From: Shinisaurus crocodilurus
Lineage: Eukaryota > Chordata > Lepidosauria > Squamata > Shinisauridae
NCBI GenBank assembly: GCA_021292165.1
Contig: CM037877.1
Location: forward strand, 160,909,871 to 160,973,870
Direction: 5' to 3'
DNA length: 64,000 nt
This document shows, piece after piece, positions 32,990 to 44,127 of this stretch. The position numbers and the translations under genes are program-made. Under the pieces are notes generated by a model, which worked only from the letters and a program-made list of their open reading frames with translations, searched no databases and was not told where the DNA came from. Each line of letters opens with the position of its first letter. Position 1 is the stretch's first letter.

Positions 32990-33843
32990 CAGGACCGGTG
33001 CAAGGCAGTTTGGCGCCCAAGGCAACATCAAATATTTAGCGCCCCCCCCTTCCCACTTGAGCCCGCCCTCTCTCCCTCCGGGGGGGGCTCCGGAGCAAAG
33101 CAGCCGGGCCCGGGAAACACCTGCTCGCCCAGCGCCCCCCCCCCAGTTCTCCTTTGGAAAAGTTTTTAGGAGGGGGCGGCGGAGCTGCGGAGAGTGCGCT
33201 GGGCTCTTGCGGGGGGGGGAGGCGGGCATGGCCGGGGGCGTCTAGCTTAGCCCGGGTGCCCACTCACTCCTTGGGGATGCGCTGCTGCTGGCGGGGAGGA
33301 GCGGGAGGCCGGCTGCCCGCCACGCTCCTCTTCTGCTGCTGCTGCTCCTGGCGCGGCTGCCTCTGCCCGGCGGAGCTGCGGGTGTGCGCACGTCTTGCTC
33401 CTCTCACCTATAGGCGCCACCAGTCACATTCTCGCGCCCCCGCTTGGCCTTTCTTCCCCTCAGCCCGGCTCAACTCAGCCTCCGTTCCGGACTGCCGAGG
33501 AAAACGACACCGCTCTCGCGAGAAGTCCTCTTCCCATTCCTCCACCACTCCCTCTCCTCTCCGAAGGAAAGCATGAAGGCCGTAGGGACGGGAGAGAAAA
33601 GATGCGCTTCAAGCAGCCATCACTTCGGGTTCTCATTTGAATGACGCCATGTGCGGAGCAAGAGCCTTCATGCGGAAGCACGGACCTAAGAAAGCCGCGT
33701 GAATTTTTCTATGTGCATGGGCTGCCCCGCACGTTCAGTTGGGAATCGGAAGTGTCACATTGCTTTCGTTGTGTGTTTCTGCGCCCCCTTAGCCATGCGC
33801 CCTAGGCAGCCGCCTAGTTGGCCTAGCGGTAGCGCCGGCCCTG
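32990..33843. mobile_element. CAGGNCCGGCGC hAT element with CpG-island-like interior
   Basis: The left end CAGGACCGGTGCAAGGC and, inverted, the right end CAGGGCCGGCGCTACCGC match the common vertebrate hAT end that continues into GGCGCCC-TAGGC. The flanks ATTCCATG (32982-32989) and GTTCCATG (33844-33851) are a 7/8 duplication. The interior, about 33040-33640, is dense in CG and in GGCGG/CCGCC words, contrasting sharply with its AT-rich neighbours. No transposase frame is seen, and the long open frames on both strands reflect composition. Confidence 0.88.
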
Positions 33844-33851
33844 GTTCCATG

Positions 33852-34435
33852 TTGCCTTTGCCTGGCCCCTGGCGCAAGCAAAGTAGTAAACCTGCAAAGT
33901 ATGTTGCCTTTTGCATGGCTCAAATAACTGACCAAGGAGTGAAACTTGTTATTTCTCCCCTGACTAGACTGGCGTTGCTGTGGAACTCCAGACAGAGCAT
34001 GACGATTAGGCAGGGTGGCCAGTATAAATGAGATGGGGCAGGGCAAGGATGGGACTGTGTGAGATGGCCTTGAGGCAGCGTTCTTCCAATGCCACCAGAC
34101 TTCACTATGTAACAAGCCTTCATCTGGTTTTAATTAAGCCATCATATCTCCTAGCCTCTATCCTTCCGAACCTTTGCAGGATTCTTGCCTGCGAACACTT
34201 TTCTGATGGATGCCATTTTCCTACAAATTGACCAAAAAACGGGAGGAGAGAAGGAGAAGCGAATCACTCACCCTCAACTCATATTTTAACTCTTCTTCCA
34301 CATAAACCACTGCACCTGGCGGGTCTTGTACTCACAGCCACGGTGGTGTCTGTCACTTTCAGAGCAAATTCCCCAAGGAACATAAGAGGATAAGTGCATC
34401 CTTTTTTGGATATCCTCAAAATGTAAAGACTGCTC
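33852..34435. other. No recognisable feature
   Basis: Unique-looking sequence. Confidence 0.5.
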
Positions 34436-34530
34436 TTGCACAAAAATCCCTGCACCTATTCATCTGAAACTTGGCAGGCTCGATTCTCTCAAAAAGGGCA
34501 ATCATCCCTGCATATTTCATCCAATACAGC
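34436..34530 (+). repeat. Unnamed repeat R2, third copy
   Basis: CACAAAAATCCCTGCACCTA, CTGAAACTTGGCAGGC and CCTGCATATTTCATCCAA follow the order of 7371-7417 joined to 8363-8416. Confidence 0.5.
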
Positions 34531-35777
34531 CATTTTCCGAAGTGCCAAATTGGGATCCAAGTTGAATCTTGTGGTCAATCCCCACCTCTACTCTCATCCC
34601 TTTCTTGGCAGCTTGTTGCTGGCTGCCCTTATATTGCAGGAAGAGGTGAGATTGATACTGCATAGGAGCCTTTCTGCTCCAACAGACATAGAAAGATGGA
34701 TGCAGCCAACATGGTGACTTGGTTTTCCCTGGGGCATATTTTCAGTTCCTTTCATAGTACACTAATCTTCCCAGTACACCTTTGGGAACAAGGTATGGAC
34801 TGAGCCTTAGAAGCCAGAGAGGAGGGCTTTTTTTTTTCCTCCCCTTTCTAAAAATGCCTTCCCTTTTATTGTTAATGTTGTAGCCCTTTTCTTCTAACTA
34901 CCCCCATTTCCAAGCTATCTCAGCTAATGACTTCTGAACTGTAAGACAATTAATGCACACACGTTTGGCACTCTTTTCAAGATGACTGAACAATAGAAAG
35001 CCCCTGTATTGCTCTCTGGCATCAAGATAATCTTCTTCAGTGATTCACACTCCTACAGAGCCTCTTTATTATTCTCCCCCCCCCCATTACAAGATTTAGC
35101 TGCCACTTTTATTCTTAAGTTATGAATGATCCTCCCTTTGATTCTTCCCATTCTGTTTATGACCCTTCCAGGGTGATTTTGAAGGGCTGTCACTCAGTTG
35201 ATGTGGTGAGCTGATCCCCAATGTGCGATGAAATGTACGCAACCTTTTTATTTTATATTTTGCACTGTCACCAAAGCTTTCTTATTGGGTCTTCAATTCC
35301 CTTGCTTAAAATATTGGGGGGGATAAAATGATAGAAAGTGCACCACCATCTTCTTTATGTCACTTAAGATGCTTAGAGGGAAGGGAGGCTAGTGAAATCC
35401 TGTGGAATAAAACAGTTTCCAAAGAAGCAATATAAATGAACTGAATCGAAATGGTTATAGATCACTAAGCCTCCAGGTAAAGGTCCTGATTTAGTGATGT
35501 ATTTTTTTTTTAATTGCACATCCATCCGATGCTAAATCTCCTCAATCAAATCACATTCTCTGAAGACTGAAATAAACACTTCTTTCTCCCATTTTCTCCT
35601 TTCAGTGGTTAGGTACCATATCATTGGTTGTGGGGTTCAGGGTTGCCTGGAAGCTATTAACCCTAATCTAATCCTAGTAGTGTTGGCCAAGATCCGCAGT
35701 GCGTGCTTGCTTGCTCATCAGATCCTGACTCCCTACTCACTGAGCATGAAGGGCAGGTAATTCAAGCTGAGTATACA
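34531..35777. other. Unique-looking stretch
   Basis: No repeat termini are recognised. Words such as GACAATTAATGCACAC occur, but no coding region. Confidence 0.45.
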
Positions 35778-35948
35778 GGCCTGTGGCTTATGCTGGCTCA
35801 GCTTGTCTGAGTGTGGAAAGCTAAGCAGGGTCAGGCCTGGTTATTACTTGGATGGGAGATCCCTCCTCTAGTTTCCTGCACTGAGCAGGGGGTTGGACTC
35901 GATGGCCTTGTAGGCCCCTTCCAACTCTATGAACTATGAAATCTATGA
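35778..35948 (+). mobile_element. 5S-rRNA-derived SINE with CR1-like tail, copy 2
   Basis: Head: GGCCTGTGGCTTATGCTGG, then AAGCTAAGCAGGGTC and TTGGATGGGAGATCC. Tail: GGTTGGACTCGATGGCC and CCTTCCAACTCTATGA, ending ATCTATGA. It is nearly identical to copy 1 through head, linker and tail. It forms an inverted pair with copy 3, 157 bp away. Confidence 0.88.
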
Positions 35949-36105
35949 GCTACTTTCACCACATATCAGAAGTCTCCTGATCCTCACTATCAGGGAATGC
36001 CAGAGAGCCAGTCCTTTGCTAATGCTGATCTACAGCACTCCCTCAATCTGGCAAATAGTTGCTGAGAAAAGCTGCTCTACTTGATCTGCCCTCTGCCCCA
36101 GGTAC

Positions 36106-36287
36106 TTTCATAGATTTCATAGATTTCATAGATCATAGAGTTGGAAGGAGCCTAGAAGGCTATCGAGTCCAACCCCCTGCTCAATGCAGGAAACTAGAGG
36201 AGGGGTCTCCCATCCAAGTAATAACCAGGCCTGACCCTGCTTAGCTTTCCACACTCAGACAAGCTGAGCCAGCGTGAGCCACAGGCC
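36106..36287 (-). mobile_element. 5S-rRNA-derived SINE with CR1-like tail, copy 3
   Basis: Inverse orientation. The ATTTCATAG terminal repeats sit at its left edge, then TCATAGAGTTGGAAGG, GGTCTCCCATCCAAGTA, CTGACCCTGCTTAGCTT and GAGCCACAGGCC. The head begins with the same GGCCTGTGGCTC as copies 1 and 2, which defines the 5' end of the family. Confidence 0.88.
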
Positions 36288-37041
36288 ATGATGTTTCTGT
36301 CCCATTCTGTGGTCCCTTGAAGCTTGCAGGGGAAGCTGGTAGCATCTGATGGCAATGAGAACAAGGCAAAAAGAAAATAGGATCTTAGACAGCTCCAAGT
36401 GGGTCGTGCTGGCTGGCACATAGCAATAGGAAAATGTTGTCTCAGCAGGGAGCTAAATCCAACTGAAGCCTTATGTAGGCTGATAAGACCTGTAGTGTGG
36501 TCAGCTCCACACCTTTCGGAGAACCTGACATTTAAACCCCCTCACCTGATTTTGTTGCCTGAGACTTCTGCAAGGCTGAGGAGATGGAGGTTCTGTTGGG
36601 CCAGGGGATGATGGGAGAGCTGCATCCACTGGCTGGGAAGGCACCAAATAAGGCACTTTCCTACCCCCAAGGAAGCAGCCCATGCCTTATCCTCATCTGA
36701 ATGAATCATTTGCTGCACACTGCAGGTCCGAGGGCTGGAGATCATGACAGTCTCTGGGCACCTTTCTGTGTGGTGTTCACTCATTGGTGAGGCAAAGACA
36801 TTCTACGCATGCTCAAAGGAATTTGTCATCCTTATTGCTTCACATATTCCATGGTTAAGCCCTGTCATTGGAATCACTTTCCATAGTTTAAATTGGGGTG
36901 GCTATACATAACTATTTACAACATGGTAGTCACTCGTAATATTTCCAAGGGATACATGCAGCCATGTCCCTAGCTCTTGGCGTGAGATAAATTTTACCAA
37001 ATCCCCACTTCTCCACATATCAGCTTAACTGCAGGGATGTG
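36288..37041. other. No recognisable feature
   Basis: Unique-looking moderate-GC sequence. Confidence 0.5.
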
Positions 37042-37420
37042 GTAAAAGTAGGGATGAATGAGAAATTTGTTTCTCACTCAAGATTGCATTTTGTAAACTA
37101 ACCAAATTCACACTTCCCAAACCTGTGCATGAACTGGAATGCAGTGATACAGCAATATGTACACTTTCCTGAATATTTACCATGCAGTTGGCAAATCAAA
37201 AATTGCGCACACAAATCGCATAAAATATGGAATGTGCACAAAAATGCATGCATTAGGGGGAAATGCACGCAAAATATTGTTAGGGGAAATTGCTTGCAAA
37301 AATTGCATATATTTAGAAAAGTGCATACAAAAATGCATATATGGGAAAGTGTATACAGAAACGCATACATCTAGAGAAATGTTCATGAAAATCTTTATAT
37401 TCATACCTCCTGAAAACATC
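37042..37420. mobile_element. AT-rich TAGGGATG-type element, second copy
   Basis: Starts TAGGGATGAATGAGAAAT, then a quasi-repeat of AAAAATGCATAT / GGGAAA words about every 25-30 bp, as in 5090-5895 but inverted. The right boundary is uncertain. Confidence 0.5.
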
Positions 37421-37652
37421 TTTATTTCAGGAATCCTTCTTTGGTTGACCAGCCTCTGTTTTTATTGATATTCTGTTTTTATAATACTATGTTTTATTCT
37501 TTTAAACCTTTTTTGTCTTTTTATTGTTCACTGACAGAATGTATGTGGATGTGGAGTGGTATATAAATTCTGTAAGTAAAAAAAAAGGAAGAATTTTCAT
37601 ACAGACTAAAAAATAATCAAATTCACAAAGTGATGCAGCAATGGGATGGAAC

Positions 37653-37887
37653 AAACTTAAAATAGGAAAAATAAGAAACTTTATGAAATGGAACGTGACA
37701 GATTCGTCCATCTCATGGTAAATGTCCTCCGATTGTCTGGCTTGATGACCAATGTCCTTCATGGCTGCATGAATGCCATGAAGGACATTGGTCATCGAGC
37801 CAGACAATCGGAGGACATTTACCATGAGATGGACGAATCTGTCACATTCCATTTCATAAAGTTTCTTATTTTTACTATTTTAAGTTT
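37653..37887. repeat. 235-bp near-perfect palindrome
   Basis: Arms of about 113 bp (37653-37765 and 37775-37887) differ at about three positions and surround a 9-base spacer, TGCATGAAT. The outer ends are AAACTTAAAATAG and its inverse. No target duplication is obvious. It would fold into one long hairpin if transcribed. It may be a foldback transposon or a recent inverted duplication. The open frames in it are mirror images of each other and are not genes. Confidence 0.92.
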
Positions 37888-37954
37888 AAGTTAGAAGAGA
37901 GGTGCATACTTTGCAATCATACCGTACCTCAAAATGAAGGTGTGGAGGGTCACT

Positions 37955-38420
37955 ATGGCTCTGTGGCTGATCACATGCTTTGTATGCAGAAGATCCTGAG
38001 TTCAGTCCATGGAATCTTCAGTTTTAAAAGGCTCAAGTAGCAAGTGATATTTTTTTTAACACAACCCCCTTATGTGGGTGGAATTTTGGGATGAAAATGG
38101 GTGGGGAGATAGTTTGAACCCTCCTCTCCCAAACCACCATGGACCCAATCCAAATTGAGGGCTGTGCACACTTGCAGGAGAGTAAATAAGAGTAAAGGAA
38201 GATTTAGTTTGGTCCTTAGTCAGGGCCAGCCAAATGCATTTTGCTTCTTGAAGCAGAACAGGCCAAGGCTGGGTGAGATAGTTCAGCACCTGGGACTGAA
38301 AATGAAAGACCCTTGTCCACTTGTGACCCCAGAGAACTGCTGCCAGTCAGAGCAGGCCATATTGGGCTAGATCACCAATAACCTGACCTTCTGCAAGTGA
38401 GCTTCCTGTGTGCCTAAGCA
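37955..38420 (+). mobile_element. tRNA-Ala-like SINE, interrupted
   Basis: The head CTCTGTGGCTGATCACATGC, TTTGTATGCAGAAGATCCTG and AGTTCAGTCCATGG is tRNA-like (37965-38016). The body and tail resume at about 38328 with CCCAGAGAACTGCTGCCAGT, ATTGGGCTAGATCACCAAT and GAGCTTCCTGTGTGCCTAAG. About 300 bp of foreign sequence lies between, from roughly 38030 to 38325. Confidence 0.7.
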
Positions 38421-39795
38421 TTCGTATAAACAAGCAAGATGCTGTTATAATAATGCATATTGTGTCCCTTCATACTTCATCTCCATGTGATCACATGGCT
38501 GACCATCAATAAAGCCAATTTTGTGCGGATTTTTTTTTAAAAATACTATGAATAGATAATAGTAGCACCGGATGGGATATCCATAGTTAAGTAGTCTAAG
38601 ATCTACATTGCGATAGGCTGGAGTCCTTGAAGATGGAAGCAATTCTGGCAGCTCCTCAACACTTAATGAATGAATGAGCTAGGCTCATCAAAATCCTGAA
38701 GTACTATGGGAAATGTAGTGCAGAGAAAAAGAGAGAGAGAAAATCACCCATTTCCATTTATACCAAGAGCAACCAGAAGTGACCACTGGATATTTGCCAA
38801 AAAAAAAAATTCAGCTCCTTTAAAAGAGTAACTTTTATACTAGAAAATCTAACAATGCAAAAATTTGGCACAGCCCTTGTATATAAAATACATCTGTTCT
38901 CCTGAAGCTTAAAATATTCCCTATCTTCCTGGATATTAAACAATACTTGTATGCATAGGATTTTTAAAACTATGTTTCTATTATTGTTCCTTGTTCTGAC
39001 CTTGACTTGTATTTGCTTTTACATCACTTTGGCAAAGCTACAACCTTGGACCTTTGTTGGAAGCTGAATTTCCCACTGAGATCTATAAGAATGCTGTGAT
39101 TCATTAATGGATACTGCCACAATAATCTGAACTCTTATTTTGCATTTTCAGGCAAAATTCCGTCTCCCCACTGTTGCCAGTGTGAGTATTAACCTTATTT
39201 TCAGTATGCTACAGTGTAATAATGACATCGTCATACATGAAATCTACAGCACACTGTTAGGGCAGGAAACATCTGATCATTATGTCAGTCTTGGTCATTG
39301 CTAATTGAATTATAGTTTCTCAGTGCTTTACATTTCAATTTGCTTTCTTAGGCTGACAGCACTTCAGCAGCAATCCAGAGTCAACATGGCCAAAAGTAAA
39401 CTGCAATGTCTTCAACAGATCAGAAGTGAATCATCAGCTGAGGACATAATGCTCCATATTAGACTAAAATGCAGTGGTGCGCCATGATGCATGTGTGGAA
39501 GGGTGAGAGTGCAGGTTTGCTGCCCATCCTTCTATGTTCCAAGTAGGATGACAGCTAAGCATTCACCTGGTTTTCATTAACTTTCATTCACACATATACT
39601 CACACATACTTTCAACCCATACACTCCCATCACTACAAACAGAACCACACACCACAGATCATATATGTGCATACTTACGCACAGACCTTGCCTCAATTTT
39701 AGACAGACATGTGCTTCCCCCATGCCAGCCATACACATGTTCCAATACCTCATTTGCCCTTAAACCTGCAAACTCTTGTCCCTGTTCTTATGCAT
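38421..39795. other. No recognisable feature
   Basis: AT-rich unique-looking sequence with a GA-rich patch near 38727-38740. Confidence 0.5.
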
Positions 39796-39850
39796 GCACG
39801 CACGCACGCACGCACAAACACACACACACACTCACTCACACACACAAACA
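39796..39850. repeat. CGCA/CA compound microsatellite
   Basis: ATGCACGCACGCACGCACGC is followed by CA-rich repeats. Confidence 0.9.
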
Positions 39851-40187
39851 CCACTTCACCACAATGGTGTTGATAGGGATGCATGAGGGATTCGATCTTT
39901 GCACATTCCTATGCACAATGTACTCTTTCACACCTCCAGAATTAATGTGCAGACCGGGACTTAAGATATCCAACAGATTTTGCACTTCCCTAAAAGTCAC
40001 AACACAGTTCTCAGCAATTTAAACCAAGGGTGCACAAGCCACGGCCTGCGGGTAGCCCCCCAAGTGGTTTTGTGTGTTCCCCCTGCTCGCCCCCTGCCAC
40101 TGGTACAGCCACTGAACTTACCGCTGATTTGCTACTGGGATCTCTGCTTTACCTTACCACCATACATAGCCAGGGTGCACAGTAGCA
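39851..40187. other. No recognisable feature
   Basis: Unique-looking sequence with a GTGCACAAGCCACGGCC word that may be a decayed hAT end. Confidence 0.4.
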
Positions 40188-40362
40188 GTCAAGGCTGGCC
40201 AGGTTATTTAGCCACCTGAGACAGAAAAACTTACAAATGCCTCTCTCTGAGAGTAAAAATACAAAATAATAAAATAACTAACAATTTACTGCCCTTTCTT
40301 GCACCCCATATCAACTGCCCGAGGCAATTGCCTCACACCTCCTAACGGTAGGACTGGCCTTG
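40188..40362. mobile_element. CAGGGCTGGCC-type hAT MITE, partial
   Basis: CAAGGCTGGCCAGGTTATTT then AACTAACAATTTACTG, ending GGTAGGACTGGCCTTG. Same interior as the right part of 43788-44071. The termini have decayed and no duplication is visible. Confidence 0.7.
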
Positions 40363-41371
40363 ACCTTCCTTACCTATACAAGTTTTCATACAGGTTTTCA
40401 GCCTCGGTGTGTTTTTCTTCAGACCTCCAAGGCTTGAAGTTTGTATCAAGCCCCGAACAGACTGCCTTGACATGTGCTCACCCTCACAAGAAACAGAATA
40501 CAGAAAAGTGAGACCAGCAACAAAGTGTTGTTGCAGTATGTATCCCCAGCCCCAAAATTAGCGTTCCTGTTCTCTGGCCAGTCTGAAACAGGAGCCTTGA
40601 AGTCCTTTTCAGGACTCATGAAACAGAGAGAGTTTCTAGATGATGAAAGGGCAAAAGACACATTTTTTCCCCTCTCTCCCCGCTTCAGCCTTTCCCTGCA
40701 AAGCTATATGTTGTTAGAGGACATCCAGTCCCAAATCTGAGCATTTATAGCTAACATAGTGGTGGACTCTGGAGAGTGGAAAAGGGAAGAAGTGTCTCCC
40801 TCACCACCACCTTTCCTTCCTCCTAAAACATCTCCGTATAGTTTAGGAGAGGGAAGGATTAACCTTAAGGCATGCATTCCCCATAGTCGCTTCAAGATAC
40901 TCACCATAAATAGTAAGGGGCTTGAGCAAGCCAATTTCCTCTATCTCACTGCCCTCCATTTTTCTTTTTCTGCCCTCAACTGATATCCTAACATTCTGTT
41001 CCTCAACTACTCAACCATAGACTTTACTGATAGACTCACACAGTCTGCCCCATTCCTGGTTCTTTTTGACATATTTTTTTTGGTAGTACCTTCTCTCTGT
41101 AGGCCTTGCCAGTCATCAATATTGTGAAAGTCCTGAGGCCTCCAAGGTGTTTGCTGGTCTGTTTAAAGGAGTTTTATGTATGTATGTATGTACTGTATGT
41201 ATTTTAACAAAAAACGTCTGAGTACCTAGGGTGTCCCCCGAGTATGTAGAAACCACTCTTGTATTTTGAGGTGTCACTGTTTCACTTACAGACTTAGAGA
41301 CCTTCAGCCACTCAATTACAGGATACGATGACAACAATATTAGAAGGTAAGAGCACTTCAGCTACTAGTAA
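40363..41371. other. No gene seen; TATG repeat at 41174-41200
   Basis: Unique-looking sequence and a short TATG tandem. No coding resemblance. Confidence 0.5.
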
Positions 41372-41743
41372 TAGGGTGGCCACTTATGTTTCACAGGAAA
41401 AAAAAGAAAAGAAAAAGAGGGAATGCATCAGAAATGAGGACACAGGTTTGCATATACGGTAATTTTAATTTGCTGATTTATATGTATAGATGCACATTTA
41501 GAAATAACGACTATACTTTAAACAGAAATACAATGCATCTCAGCATAGTGGGGAAGACTGTGCCCGGGGACCAGTGTGCCTGCTCAGTCTGCTGCCCAAA
41601 TGCTAACTGTTGAGGGGCAACTTCAAGGCCCCTGCTCCCCATCCTTAGAGTTCTTTAAACCAGACTTGAACTGGAGAGCCCTTCAAGTAGAGCCTTCAAA
41701 TAGCAGACTTGTCCTCTGTAAAGTAGGTCATGTGGCCACCCTA
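41372..41743 (-). mobile_element. TA-flanked GGGTGGCCAC MITE, copy 1
   Basis: TAGGGTGGCCACTTATG on the left and CATGTGGCCACCCTA on the right are inverted repeats that include a TA dinucleotide, consistent with a Tc1/mariner-like TA duplication. The interior is AT-rich and non-coding. It is in inverse orientation to, and nearly the same length as, 62911-63285. Confidence 0.8.
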
Positions 41744-42032
41744 ATTCCCGCTACTACATTTTTTACATGTTTATCTTGGCTTCCCCCCAAGGAACCCCAG
41801 AGAACTGTAGTTTGGAAGAGCGTTCTAAGCTTCTTACATATATTCTAACAGAATATTTGCAGCACCTTCACAGCAAGACTACAATGCTCACATTTCCATG
41901 GAGAAAGCCATGATAATTAAATCTGTTTAAAACCTGTTTAAGTTTTAGTCTACATGTTCCCTTATTTAGTGCCAACAGTGTTCTTTGCACTTTCTCATTG
42001 GCTTCAGTGAGAGAAGAGAAGAGAAGAGAATC
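41744..42032. other. No feature except a GAGAA tandem at 42009-42030
   Basis: A short AGAGA/AGAAG repeat immediately precedes the GGA tract. Confidence 0.6.
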
Positions 42033-42086
42033 TGGGAGGAGGAGGAGGAGGAGGAGGAGGAGGAGGAGGAGGAGGAGGAGGAGGAG
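42033..42086. repeat. (GGA)n microsatellite
   Basis: A pure GGA trinucleotide tract of about 17 units. It is purine-only on this strand, so triplex (H-DNA) or G-rich folding is possible. Confidence 0.95.
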
Positions 42087-42592
42087 ATATTGATAGAACC
42101 AGATACATGAAATACACCTAATATTATACTGTTTAGCTTTGAAAATTGGGCATAATTGCATTAAAAATGAAGATATTTACGTATATCGCAACTTGTAACA
42201 ACCATTATTCAGGCATTCCTCTTCTCACAATCTCCACATAGTGTGTTGTAGGTGGAATAAATTGGCCACTGTATAATACTGGAAGGCAGTCAAGAGATCT
42301 CTAACAAAACAAACATTCAATCAAATTGTAGTGATTTCAGAAGCCACTGACTTTGCTGGTAATCTTTGTGTTCGAAAAGAATATCTTCAATATATTTATT
42401 GCCATGAAAGTTCACAGAGCTCCTCATCCAAATATTTCTTCATGCACTTTCCATTAGAATATCAAAATCTCCAGTTTGGGAGACAATATATGATATGGAG
42501 GATGTAGAGTGCAGCAATAAACAGCAAACTAAAAGCCCATGAAGCAATCCTCCTGGCTGTCTAGGGCAAAACCACCATGGAAGGGTCTAATG
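42087..42592. other. No recognisable feature
   Basis: AT-rich unique-looking sequence. Confidence 0.5.
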
Positions 42593-42736
42593 CAGTGTTC
42601 TCCAACCTTGGGTCCCCAGATGTTTTTGGCCTACAACTCCCAGCATGCCCCAGCCAGCATAGCTATTTTGCCCCATGCCAGCATAGCTTTTTGGCCTACA
42701 ACTCCCAGCATGCCCCAGCCAGCATAGCTGGCTGAT
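42593..42736 (+). mobile_element. Rearranged hAT MITE (duplicated left arm)
   Basis: The start CAGTGTTCTCCAACCTTGGG matches 31434. The word TTTTGGCCTACAACTCCCAG occurs at about 42624 and again at 42688, a 64-bp period. The right arm is missing and the sequence passes directly into a SINE tail. Confidence 0.8.
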
Positions 42737-42741
42737 GAACC

Positions 42742-42840
42742 TGATGAACCCTGGAGAGCCACTTCAGACACTGTCAACAACACTGGGCCAGATGGACCAA
42801 TGAGCACCTGACTCTGTATAAGGCAGCTTCCTATGTTCCT
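42742..42840 (+). mobile_element. tRNA-Ala-like SINE, 3' part only
   Basis: AACCCTGGAGAGCCACTTCA, GGCCAGATGGACCAATGAGC and GTATAAGGCAGCTTCCTATG then TTCCTATG. This is the SINE body and CR1-like tail without its tRNA head. Confidence 0.85.
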
Positions 42841-43404
42841 ATGGTGGTGGGAAATCCAGGGATTGCACCTATGTGCCAAAAGAGCATGCATGCCTCTCAA
42901 TATCTAGAAGGATCTATTGGACATGTCAAGCTGAGTAGGTGTGCATCTCTGGATCAAGATCCAAAGAATTCTGCTCAGCTGAAGTATCTAGTAGCATGCA
43001 GAGTCAGAGGGACTGAGTCACACTTGATGCACGGCTGGGTGTTTTGTTTTGTGCCTGAACAAATTGTATCAATAGTTTGCCTGAATCAGCCAGAGCAGAA
43101 AGCTGCTTTTTGGCTTGCCATTGGTCAACTGATTAGGTGACATTAGGAAGGAGTGCTGTAGTGGGCGGTAGTTATGGTTGTGTTTGTGACTGAATTCATG
43201 CATGGTGCCGTATGACCCAGCAAAGATTTCCTATTAATCAAATATTTCATTTTAAAAATATCTAGTCATTTGGGGGGTGGGGTTATTGTTATCAAAGGAG
43301 TTTTTACAAAATTGATTGTGAATGGATAAATTTGCAATAGAACATTTTGCATAGGCCCTCTTCCCCTACTTTGCTTTAGAAGTACAATGCAAGCTAAGCT
43401 CTTC
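42841..43404. other. No recognisable feature
   Basis: Unique-looking sequence. Confidence 0.5.
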
Positions 43405-43452
43405 CTTCTTCTTCTTCTTCTTCTTCTTCTTCTTCTTCTTCTTCTTCTTCTT

Positions 43453-43493
<41 letters not shown>
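43405..43493. repeat. Compound (CTT)n-(ACT)n microsatellite
   Basis: About 16 CTT units (43405-43453) switch directly to about 13 TAC/ACT units (43454-43493) without interruption. Confidence 0.95.
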
Positions 43494-43494
<1 letters not shown>

Positions 43495-43787
43495 TGGATG
43501 AATAATGCATGTACAGATATATCTTGCTGAACCTGCAGATAACATATATTATTTGTAACACTCCATGACATGAAAAAGCACATAGATCTTTATGATTTGA
43601 CACCCATCATAGAAAGCAGCAGTGGATTCATTAGATGAGCATCACTGTGACCTGGGAAACATTGCAGACTGAATACAGGTGGAGCAAGCTGAACTATCTT
43701 ACCTATACTCTGAGGAATCTTCCAACTTTAATCTACAGTTCCCTGGAACCTGGTGAATAGGAAGTGCCTTTTACCAAGTTAGACCAT

Positions 43788-44071
43788 CAGGGCTGGCCTA
43801 AGACATTTTGCTGCCTGAAACAGAGCAGCTGATGGTGCCGCTGCTGCCACCACTACCACCACCACCCGCAGCCCCACAAGTCATGGCGCATAATACCCAA
43901 GGTTGGTCAAGTTATTTTGGTAACTGAGGCAGAAGGCACCTCCCCCTCCCAGTGATTTAAAATACAGCATTAGTAAATGAAATAACGAACAATTTGCTGT
44001 CTTTTCACAACACTCAAAACCAGCTGCCTGAAGTGCCTGCCTCACTTTGCCTCATGGTAGGGCCGGCCCTG
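43788..44071. mobile_element. CAGGGCTGGCC-type hAT MITE
   Basis: CAGGGCTGGCCTAAGACATT on the left faces GGTAGGGCCGGCCCTG on the right. The flanks TAGACCAT (43780-43787) and CAGACCAT (44072-44079) form a 7/8 duplication. It is inserted in the tail of a SINE. Related to 40188 and 62630. Confidence 0.92.
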
Positions 44072-44127
44072 CAGACCATTGGTCCATTTTGCTCAGTATT
44101 CATTGCACCAATTAGCAGGGGCTCTCT

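Noticed and set aside
33154..33576. 140-codon open frame in the GC-rich region
   Set aside because: Overlapping frames are open on both strands because of CpG-rich composition. The residue content is low complexity (G, A, R, S, P) and the region lies inside a hAT element.
37502..37894. Nearly identical proteins on opposite strands
   Set aside because: These are the two arms of the 235-bp palindrome read in both directions.
43266..43603. Frames rich in S, R, V or E runs
   Set aside because: They are translations of the CTT/ACT microsatellite.
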